Of a stretch of 64,000 nt of DNA, positions 7,750-15,274 are shown in pieces. Positions within the stretch are counted from its first letter, which is position 1, and the number at the start of each line of letters is the position of its first letter. The stretch is from Robertkochia flava (lineage in GTDB: Bacteria > Bacteroidota > Bacteroidia > Flavobacteriales > Flavobacteriaceae). The notes beneath the pieces are model-generated. The model was given only the letters and a program-made list of their open reading frames with translations. It searched no databases and was not told the origin of the DNA. The translations under genes were made by a program, and so were the position numbers. Location: the NCBI RefSeq assembly GCF_020166515.1, contig NZ_JAINZT010000007.1, positions 62,001-126,000 of the forward strand, written 5' to 3'.

Positions 7750-9718
7750 TTTTTACCTCTCCAATTTCATCCTGTTTACAGATATCGAAGATTCGGATGT
7801 CCGAGTTTTTCCAGTCCGGGTGCCCAAGGAGGATAAAACTTAAAATGATCATGAGGTTCGCATTGGCGGCATCGGTGGTTTTGATCCAAATGTGGATCCC
7901 GTTTTTGTAAATAACGGGTTTGCGACTCGAGGCGAGAATACAAACATCAAAATTCCCCGAATTGATCAGCTTAAAGTTATCAATGATATCATTTAATTCT
8001 GCAGGGTTTTCCTTGTCGTATTCCAGTATCAGCATATTATTTTCCATTCCCGAAATACTGGGTATCTGAATAGCGTGGGCTATGGCAGAGGTGTAGGATG
8101 GAGAAATGATGGTGTCTATATACACATGGCCTTCATCTCCGTAATTATGAATCAAACGCCTTAATTCCTCGTGGGATCTCTCAAACGTATTCTTGGAGCA
8201 GTATTCCTCTATCCTGTGCAAATAGGTGCCGAAGCCGTATTTATAGGAGATCCAGTTGGTTAATTTAAATGCGTTATCGCGCTGAAAGGAGTTTTTAGAT
8301 AAACAGATCACACTCGGCCGCCAGTCGGTGGTCGATCTTACCACCTTTCTTTTCTGGAGGTAGAGCTGAAGGTTTCTGTTGATCTGAAAGATGGTATTGG
8401 TAAAAATAGAGGAGATGCCCTTTCTGCTTCTGTGGATGTGATTTATGTACAGGTACAGGAGGATCATTACGGCAAAAGCCAGAAGGCTGTATGCCGGACT
8501 TATCTTGAACATCACCCACACCGAGGTTATTGCCCCTGCCAGGGAAATATACCATTTCGATTTAAAGGAGGGGCGGTAGGATGGGGACGAGCCAAAGTGA
8601 TTGAGGAAGGAGATCAGGCAGAGGGAACCATAAGTGATCATGAAGAACATCGAAATGATCTGGGCCACGATATCCACATTTCCCAGGGCTACAAAAACCA
8701 GTGCGATCATACAGGTTACCAGGGAGGCATTCACCGGTTCGGCGTCCTTTTTCCGGGATTGACTCAGCCAGTGGTTAAAACTTTTAAAGGGTAAGGACTT
8801 ATCGTTTGCCAGGGCCTGGAGGGTGCGGGGTGCCACCATCACCGACCCCAGGGCAGAGGAAATGGTGGATGCGGCGAGCCCCAGGGGGATAAACAACCAC
8901 CCCCACAGGGCGATATCGCTCATCACAAACTGGTTCCCGGCTAATACTTCCGGGGCTGCGGAATTGGCAAGTTTTAAGGAAATAAAAAAGTAAATGATCA
9001 TTCCCAGGATCGTGGCTGTTACCGTACCAAAAGGAATGGACCTTGCCGGATTGATCAGGTCGCCAGACAGTCCAACCCCGGCGGTCATTCCGGTAAAGGC
9101 CGGGAAAATAATGGCAAAAACCAGGTAGAACTGCTCCGGGTTTCTGAATTCTGCATTGGCAAGGTTAAATCCCACCTCATTGCTGCTTTCGGGGCTTCCC
9201 AGGAAAAAAAGTACGATGGAGGTGGCCAGTATGGCTACTACAAAATAAATGGCCTTTACCCCCAGGTTAGCACCCTTTCGGAGAATCAATACAGATAAAA
9301 GAAGCATCATTGGAATGCTTATCACCTGCCTTGGTAGTGTAAAATGATACGCTTGCAGGATGTAGTCGAAAAGGAACTGAAAGGTTTCGGTAAAGGCGAT
9401 CACATAAAAGGCCACGCTTATGGCCTGCGACAGATACAGGGCGATCCCGATGGTGGCTCCGATGTTCAAACCAAAGGATCTGGAAATGATAAAATACTCA
9501 CCACCACCTTCAACCCTTTTATTGGTGGCGAGTTCCGAAATGGCCAGGGAGGTTGGAATGGTCACCAAATGACCCAAAATCAATATGAAGATCACTCCGA
9601 TAAAACCTACCGTACCCACTGCAAATCCAAAACGCAGAAAGAGGATGGCTCCCAAAATGGTAGACATTGCCGTGAAAAATACCGGTGCTGTACCAAATTT
9701 TTTAACCGTCTGACCCAT
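7733..9718 (-). CDS. SLC12-type (Na-K-Cl cotransporter-like) APC-superfamily permease, C-terminally frameshifted
   Basis: Inner-membrane permease with about twelve hydrophobic segments over residues ~10-430. Early segments carry the glycine-rich ILGAILFLRFG helix and the EGGGEYFIISR loop typical of cation-chloride cotransporters of the APC fold. A ~230-residue soluble C-terminal region follows, as in SLC12 proteins. The ORF stops abruptly after VKRQMKT. The expected tail continues in the -1 frame (see 7503-7749), so one A appears to be missing from a six-A run. The likely substrate is K+ and/or Na+ with Cl-, by family; the exact ion is not decidable here. It is divergent from the DUF5916 gene across a 464-base gap. 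Confidence 0.85.
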   Translation of the reverse strand: MGQTVKKFGTAPVFFTAMSTILGAILFLRFGFAVGTVGFIGVIFILILGHLVTIPTSLAISELATNKRVEGGGEYFIISRSFGLNIGATIGIALYLSQAISVAFYVIAFTETFQFLFDYILQAYHFTLPRQVISIPMMLLLSVLILRKGANLGVKAIYFVVAILATSIVLFFLGSPESSNEVGFNLANAEFRNPEQFYLVFAIIFPAFTGMTAGVGLSGDLINPARSIPFGTVTATILGMIIYFFISLKLANSAAPEVLAGNQFVMSDIALWGWLFIPLGLAASTISSALGSVMVAPRTLQALANDKSLPFKSFNHWLSQSRKKDAEPVNASLVTCMIALVFVALGNVDIVAQIISMFFMITYGSLCLISFLNHFGSSPSYRPSFKSKWYISLAGAITSVWVMFKISPAYSLLAFAVMILLYLYINHIHRSRKGISSIFTNTIFQINRNLQLYLQKRKVVRSTTDWRPSVICLSKNSFQRDNAFKLTNWISYKYGFGTYLHRIEEYCSKNTFERSHEELRRLIHNYGDEGHVYIDTIISPSYTSAIAHAIQIPSISGMENNMLILEYDKENPAELNDIIDNFKLINSGNFDVCILASSRKPVIYKNGIHIWIKTTDAANANLMIILSFILLGHPDWKNSDIRIFDICKQDEIGEVKRQMKT

Positions 9719-10182
9719 AATATTTTTTTGCCTGATGCTATTACCCGATTCCGGATGCTTAATTATCCAGAGTGCTGCTGCTGTTCATTTCATTACGGCG
9801 AGGAGAAAAGGTTTTCTTTTCACCCGAATTGTAATCTGCTCTTTATAAGAGTGTTGCTTTTGCAATTTACTACAATGTAGCTAAAAACCGACAATTAACA
9901 TGGATTAGTTAAGGATAACCTAAGGGACTCTTAAAGATAAAGAAAGCCCGGGCGATTACAGGTGTTTTTTGGAGAAGGCCTTCCTTCTTGTATTGGCCCC
10001 ATGATTTGTTTTCTGAGAAAAATCCTCTTTTCGTTTCTCATTCAAAGCATATTTGAGAGCGCCTATCGGGGATTCCAACACAGGAAGGAAAGGACGGATC
10101 AGAACTTTTAGCATTTCTTTAACGACATAATCCGTTAACTTTGAGCGACCCTGAAACCACCTTAATTACTTGTAACTGATCA
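9719..10182. promoter_or_regulatory. 464-base divergent intergenic region with promoter core and a TACA/TGTA dyad
   Basis: There is no gene here: ORFs in it are short and unsupported. TAACTTTG at 10136-10143 matches the Bacteroidota -7 consensus TAnnTTTG and would start a ~30-base leader for the gene at 10183, although the -33 element (TTTC near 10114) is poor. CTACAATGTAG at 9870-9880 is a perfect odd-length dyad with TACA/TGTA arms, resembling BlaI/MecI-type operators, on the transporter side. The middle (about 9900-10110) shows nothing I can interpret apart from a GAAGGCCTTC palindrome. Confidence 0.4.
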
Positions 10183-12378
10183 ATGAAGCATTTCTACTCC
10201 CTATTCCTGTTCCTTTTTGTGTTTGGTGTAAACGCCCAGCAAGGCGCTAAATCTTTTACTGTGAAATATACCCAGGCTGCCTTTAAGATCGATGGTATTC
10301 TGGATGAAAAGGAATGGGAATCGGCCGACAGCGCTCATGATTTTATGCAGTACTTCCCAACCGATAGTGTTTTGGCAAAGCGGCAGACCGATATTAAAAT
10401 GCTTTTCGATGATACAACCCTTTACCTGGGGCTTACCATGCAGACCCCGGGCGATAATTATATAATTCCGTCCCTGCAGCGTGATTTCCGGGCCGGAGGG
10501 AATGATAATATCAGTCTGATCTTCGATACTTTTAATGACGGTACCAATGCCTTTCTCTTTGGGATCAATCCCCTGGGAGTACGACGGGAGGCCCTGATCT
10601 CCAATGGGGGTTCGGACCTGAACGGTTTCACCACCACATGGGATATCAAATGGCAGGGAGAAACCCGCGTGTATAAAAACTATTATACGGCCGAGATCGC
10701 CATTCCGTTGAGTTCCCTGAAATTTAAAAATGGAGAGACCACCTGGCGTTTTAATAGCTATCGTTTCGATATGCAGGAAAATGAGCAGAGTACGTGGTAC
10801 CGAATTCCACAGAATCAGCTCATTTTTAACCTGGCCTTTATGGGGGACATGCATTTTGAAAAGCCGCTGAAGCGTTCCAGAACTCCGATCGCCCTGATCC
10901 CCTATGTAAATACCCGTTTTAGTAAGGATTATGAAACGAATTCGAGTTTTGAGGATTTTAAATTCGGGGGAGATGCCAAGATCGCCGTGGGCGGGGGGAT
11001 GAACCTGGACCTGACCATAAATCCGGACTTTTCCAATGTTGAGGTCGATAATGTGGTTGTTAACCTGTCGCGATTTGAGGTGTCACTTCCGGAGCGCCGG
11101 CAGTTCTTTATCGACAACAGCGACCTGTTTGGTACCTTTGGAGATGAAAGGGATATGAACCCGTTCTTCTCACGCCGTATCGGGATTGCAACCAATGCTG
11201 ATGGAGAAACCATTGAGAATCCGATCGTTGCCGGGGTGCGTCTTAGCGGGAAGATCAATGAAGACTGGCGAATGGGGGTCATGAACGTGCTTACGGAAGA
11301 CGATGTGGAGAATGAGATCGCTTCCAATAACAATACGGTTATTGCCCTGCAAAAGAAAATGTTTTCACGGTCCAACCTGAGTTTCCTTTTTGTAAACCGG
11401 CAGACCTTCGAAGAGTATGATTTCCTGCAACCTGAAGAGCGCTACAATCGTGTGGTGGGGCTGGATTACAACCTGGCTTCTGCCGATAACAGCTGGGTGG
11501 GGAAATTCTTTGCCCATAAATCCTTTGCCACCGATATTGGTGATGAGAGCTACTCGGCCGGGGTAAACCTCCGGCATAACTCCACGAACTTTGCCTATGG
11601 TTTAAGGGGAAATTATGTAGGAGACGACTTTCGTTCGGATCTCGGATTCATCCGTCGAACCGATATCGTTTCGGCCCGGCCTTTTGCGGAATACACCATT
11701 TGGAAACGCGGGGAAAAGGTGAATAATTACAAGTTCAGGGTAAATCCCAATGTGATCTGGAGACCGGGGCTGGATTTCCAGAATACCGATTACGCCATTT
11801 TCAGTACCTGGGATGTGGAATTTACCAACCAGTCCAGCTTTTCAGCGCGGCTTGCCAATCGATATACCTTTCTTACCGAACCCTTTGACCCCACCGGAAC
11901 AGACGGGGCCGAGGAATTACCAGGGGATGTGGGGTATTATTACAATAACCTGGGAGTGGAATACCGCTCAGACCGGCGTAAAATATTTTCTTATAACATC
12001 GAACCCAGCTATGGGAGTTTCTACAATGGAGATCAGCTGAGCCTGAGAGGGGGACTAAACCTTCGTTTACAACCCAGGATGTTCTTTTCGGTGGATGTTA
12101 ACTACAACCATATCGAGCTGCCTGATCCCTATCCGGATGCAGACATCTGGCTTATCGTACCCCGGGTGAATGTGACCTTTAGCAAATCGGTATTCTGGTC
12201 GACCCTTTTTCAGTACAGCAACCAGCTGGACAACCTGGGGATCAATTCCCGTTTGCAATGGCGTTTTGCGCCCCTGTCAGATCTTTTCCTGGTGTATAAC
12301 GACAATTATTTCGTAAATACCATAATGCCCAAAAACCGTTCGATCAACCTCAAGGTGAGCTATTGGCTGAATATCTGA
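10183..12378 (+). CDS. DUF5916 outer-membrane protein with N-terminal CBM9-like domain
   Basis: 731 residues with a signal peptide ending near NAQ. Residues ~25-220 form a carbohydrate-binding-family-9-like beta-sandwich (KIDGILDEKEWESA, and MLFDDTTLYLGL). The rest is a DUF5916-type region with an NPDFSNVEVD motif and RRQFFIDNSDLF, followed by many amphipathic strands ending in an aromatic-rich C-terminus (VSYWLNI), as expected for an outer-membrane barrel. The family is common in marine Bacteroidota, often near glycoside hydrolases or peptidases; its exact substrate is unknown. The stop shares the palindrome TGATCA with the convergent amylase stop, so there is no intergenic terminator space. 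Confidence 0.88.
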   Translation: MKHFYSLFLFLFVFGVNAQQGAKSFTVKYTQAAFKIDGILDEKEWESADSAHDFMQYFPTDSVLAKRQTDIKMLFDDTTLYLGLTMQTPGDNYIIPSLQRDFRAGGNDNISLIFDTFNDGTNAFLFGINPLGVRREALISNGGSDLNGFTTTWDIKWQGETRVYKNYYTAEIAIPLSSLKFKNGETTWRFNSYRFDMQENEQSTWYRIPQNQLIFNLAFMGDMHFEKPLKRSRTPIALIPYVNTRFSKDYETNSSFEDFKFGGDAKIAVGGGMNLDLTINPDFSNVEVDNVVVNLSRFEVSLPERRQFFIDNSDLFGTFGDERDMNPFFSRRIGIATNADGETIENPIVAGVRLSGKINEDWRMGVMNVLTEDDVENEIASNNNTVIALQKKMFSRSNLSFLFVNRQTFEEYDFLQPEERYNRVVGLDYNLASADNSWVGKFFAHKSFATDIGDESYSAGVNLRHNSTNFAYGLRGNYVGDDFRSDLGFIRRTDIVSARPFAEYTIWKRGEKVNNYKFRVNPNVIWRPGLDFQNTDYAIFSTWDVEFTNQSSFSARLANRYTFLTEPFDPTGTDGAEELPGDVGYYYNNLGVEYRSDRRKIFSYNIEPSYGSFYNGDQLSLRGGLNLRLQPRMFFSVDVNYNHIELPDPYPDADIWLIVPRVNVTFSKSVFWSTLFQYSNQLDNLGINSRLQWRFAPLSDLFLVYNDNYFVNTIMPKNRSINLKVSYWLNI

Positions 12379-13779
12379 TCATTCCGCCACAAACACCCTG
12401 TAGCCCCAGGCGGAAAGGTTTAAGACAGTGGTTTCATCAAAACGAACTGCTTCCCCGTTGAAATAGTCTGTATAGGTGCCGTGGTATAGTGGTTCCCGGA
12501 AGGTTACCTCTCTTGAAGTTCCTGAAAAATTGAAAACGGCGAATACTTTGTCTTTCTCATTTTGGCGTACAAAACTCAGCACTTCTTTCTCTGAAGAGTT
12601 GGGTCCCCTGATCATGGTACCTCCCCATTTGCCATGCCAAAGGGCAGGGTTCTTTTTCATGAGGGCGAACAGGTCTTTATACAATAGCCCGATCCGGTGT
12701 TCCTGCCATTTAACAGGGTCGCGTTCAAAGAACTTGAGCCGTTTGGAATTTCCCGCTTCCTGTCCGTTATAGATCAGGGGCATCCCATCTCCCACGACCG
12801 ATAGCACAATAGCTGCTTCGAGACCATCACCAAATTGTTCCCACATGGTACCCTCCCACGCATTTTTATCGTGGTTGCTTACGAAGGTCATGCGATATGC
12901 ATTTTCGGGAAATGCACTTTCGTTCCATGAATAGTAAATAAAGAGGCTGTTCACATCGGCCTGTCCCATGCAGATCTTATGCACAGTTTCATTCCAGCTC
13001 CAGGCATAGGTCATATCAAAGGCCTGGGCATGCAGGTCACGGGATTCCCATTCGGCAAGCATGAAAACCGGCTTGACAGCATCCAGTTCCTTCCTCAGTC
13101 CATTCCAGAAATCTACCGGGACAAATCCGGCGACATCACATCGGTAACCGTCAATATCGACTTCCTGTACCCAGTATTTCATGGCTTCTGTCATGTATTC
13201 CCTAACCCCGGGTTCACTGAAATCGAGGTCGATGATATCCGACCAGTCCCACCAGGGGGTAGGCATGAAATCGCCTTTGTAATCCCGTTCGTACCATTCG
13301 GGATGTTCTTTTACCAGGATATTGTCCCAGGCGGTATGGTTGGCTACCCAATCGAGGATCACATACATGCCAAGATCGTGGGCAGCTTTTACAAAACTCC
13401 TGAGATCTTCCAGGGTTCCGAATTCAGGGTTAACGCTGTAATAATCTTTAACCGAATAGGGACTGCCCAGCGATCCTTTCCTGTTTTTCACTCCGATCTC
13501 ATGAATGGGCATCAGCCATATAATATCGACCCCTAATTCCTTTAGCCTCGGTAATTGGCCGGCTGCAGCATTAAAAGTACCCTCCTCAGAGAACTGACGG
13601 GTGTTGAGCTGATAGATGGCCGCATTCCTGCTCCATTCAGGGTGTTTGATCTTTACATAAGGCTTCGGTGCGTATTTATTTTGGTTCATATTTTTCTGCG
13701 GTGCGTTTCCGGGTTCTTGCTGTCGGCATCCGGTAAGGATAATCGTGAGTACCAGGAATAGTAAAGGGATTGGTCTCAT
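12379..13779 (-). CDS. GH13 alpha-amylase-family lipoprotein
   Basis: 466 residues with a lipoprotein signal (lipobox LTGC, C18), so it is probably anchored in the outer or periplasmic membrane. The (beta/alpha)8 barrel shows the usual GH13 regions: DWVANH near 143-148, GYRCDVA with nucleophile D215, LAEWE with acid/base E243, and VSNHD with D304. A C-terminal beta domain follows (~400-466). The substrate is probably an alpha-1,4-linked oligosaccharide; specificity cannot be read here. It is convergent with the DUF5916 gene, and the two stop codons are back to back. Confidence 0.92.
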   Translation of the reverse strand: MRPIPLLFLVLTIILTGCRQQEPGNAPQKNMNQNKYAPKPYVKIKHPEWSRNAAIYQLNTRQFSEEGTFNAAAGQLPRLKELGVDIIWLMPIHEIGVKNRKGSLGSPYSVKDYYSVNPEFGTLEDLRSFVKAAHDLGMYVILDWVANHTAWDNILVKEHPEWYERDYKGDFMPTPWWDWSDIIDLDFSEPGVREYMTEAMKYWVQEVDIDGYRCDVAGFVPVDFWNGLRKELDAVKPVFMLAEWESRDLHAQAFDMTYAWSWNETVHKICMGQADVNSLFIYYSWNESAFPENAYRMTFVSNHDKNAWEGTMWEQFGDGLEAAIVLSVVGDGMPLIYNGQEAGNSKRLKFFERDPVKWQEHRIGLLYKDLFALMKKNPALWHGKWGGTMIRGPNSSEKEVLSFVRQNEKDKVFAVFNFSGTSREVTFREPLYHGTYTDYFNGEAVRFDETTVLNLSAWGYRVFVAE

Positions 13780-13803
13780 ATCAAAATATCTGTTTTATCA
13801 TGG

Positions 13804-14280
13804 TTAATGCGAGGGGGTAATCATTTTCCGGATCAGGGTGATCTGTCCCAGGTGGTAATAACTGTGCTCCAGGACCCCTTCAATATTTCGGAGGTAATCG
13901 CCGTATTTCTCGTCTACAAAAGGTTCCGACCATTGCGATTCCGGGATGTTCCCAACCTGTTCTGCAAATGTTCCGGCATTAGAGAGGAAGGTGTTCACCA
14001 ATTGCCTCCACTGCGCATCCGAGGTTAACCGGGGCAGGTCAAAGCTGTATTGGTCTTTTATGGTCAATTCGCCTCCTTCAAAAACCTCCATGATCCCTTC
14101 CAGGTAATAATTGATATGGTACACCAGGGCCGCGATAGAGTTGAGGTCTCCGATCTTACGGGTGGCCTGTTCCCACGACAGGCCTTCCAGTTGTTCTTTG
14201 TAATTGGTGTTGGCGATCCAACGCCCATCGAGATAGACCTCGCGTAATCTTGCAGCTAAATAGGAGTTCGTGCTATTCAT
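13804..14280 (-). CDS. DinB-like (DUF1572-type) four-helix protein
   Basis: 158 residues, predicted cytosolic and all-helical. It has the DinB-superfamily layout: LVYHINYYLEG near residue 55 and a C-terminal EHSYYHLGQITLIRK, where His residues from separate helices normally make a metal site. These proteins are often annotated as damage-inducible or as thiol-dependent transferase-like, but no reaction can be assigned here. It lies 24 bases upstream of the amylase start on the same strand, so they may be co-transcribed. Confidence 0.8.
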   Translation of the reverse strand: MNSTNSYLAARLREVYLDGRWIANTNYKEQLEGLSWEQATRKIGDLNSIAALVYHINYYLEGIMEVFEGGELTIKDQYSFDLPRLTSDAQWRQLVNTFLSNAGTFAEQVGNIPESQWSEPFVDEKYGDYLRNIEGVLEHSYYHLGQITLIRKMITPSH

Positions 14281-14358
14281 TTTTATACGATTAGTTTCCT
14301 CGTGTTTTTCAGGTATCTAAAGTTATGAAACAGATACTTAATTTAATTCCCCGGACTT

Positions 14359-15219
14359 TTAGCGGATCCTGTAATGCGCAATAATGCTGTCCTTTTTTTT
14401 ATGGAACTGCATAAAATTCCGGTACCTTACCGGGATACTGGTACCTTCTATACAGACCGGGTCCCAGGTTTCGATTTTTTTTAATTCCCGGATCACATCC
14501 CTGCCGAATTCCGTACGGGGTTCTTTTTCCTCAATGGGATGATATCTGTTAAGGCCGTATAACAGATCCAGGTTAAGCTGTGGGCTTTTATCCTGGGGAT
14601 CCCAGTAAGTGATTCCCAGTACAGTACCGGTCGTGTCGATATCGGCCACCACATAGGCTATATTTTCCGCATAGCTTTCCCCATAATTTTTTTGGTAGTA
14701 GGTGCTCAAAAGGGAATCGATATCCATTTCAGGTTGTGAAGGCTCAAAACGCCCGTCCAAAGGGGCACTCAATATAAAATCGGAAAGGTCAAAATTTTCA
14801 AAACCGGCTGTTAAGCGATCTTCCTCAAGGTGCCCCGTGATGTCCCCGATCGGTCTTGAATTGGAACAGTTGTAGCCAAACCTAAGCGCTTCTTCACGGA
14901 AATAGGTATAGATCACCCAAACTTCACCTACCTCAACATTCCAGTCACAGCTGTCGAAAGCTCCGGTATATTCTCCTTCAGAGGCCAGGGTGAACTCGTA
15001 ATATTTTTTATGGGGTTCTTTTTTAAAGTGCCTGATAACTTCAAACCTGATCGTATACTGTTGTTTGTCTTCAGTATAATTTTTGCTTACGGCTTTGGCA
15101 AGGAACACGTCCGGGGCCATGATAAATTCCAGTGCTTTTTTCGGAACATCGCATTGACAGGCCCGGACCTCGTGTTGCGATAGAATTAACAGGAGGCAGA
15201 TGAGCAAAAGGTGTTTCAT
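14359..15219 (-). CDS. Exported protein with N-terminal TIMP/NTR-like CxC segment
   Basis: 286 residues with a clear signal peptide ending at VRA; the mature protein begins CQCDVPKKALEF. The CxC start followed by a VFLAKAVSK strand and a distant Cys (FDSCDW) resembles the N-terminal OB-like domain of tissue-inhibitor-of-metalloproteinase/NTR proteins. Bacterial versions are common in Bacteroidota, but the assignment rests on this N-terminal pattern only. The C-terminal half (~140-286) is not recognised. It sits alone between the DinB-like gene and the formate dehydrogenase operon. Confidence 0.6.
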   Translation of the reverse strand: MKHLLLICLLLILSQHEVRACQCDVPKKALEFIMAPDVFLAKAVSKNYTEDKQQYTIRFEVIRHFKKEPHKKYYEFTLASEGEYTGAFDSCDWNVEVGEVWVIYTYFREEALRFGYNCSNSRPIGDITGHLEEDRLTAGFENFDLSDFILSAPLDGRFEPSQPEMDIDSLLSTYYQKNYGESYAENIAYVVADIDTTGTVLGITYWDPQDKSPQLNLDLLYGLNRYHPIEEKEPRTEFGRDVIRELKKIETWDPVCIEGTSIPVRYRNFMQFHKKKDSIIAHYRIR

Positions 15220-15274
15220 GGATGGAATGATTTGATTACTTTAAATCAATGATTATGCCATGATCCTCCTAAAC

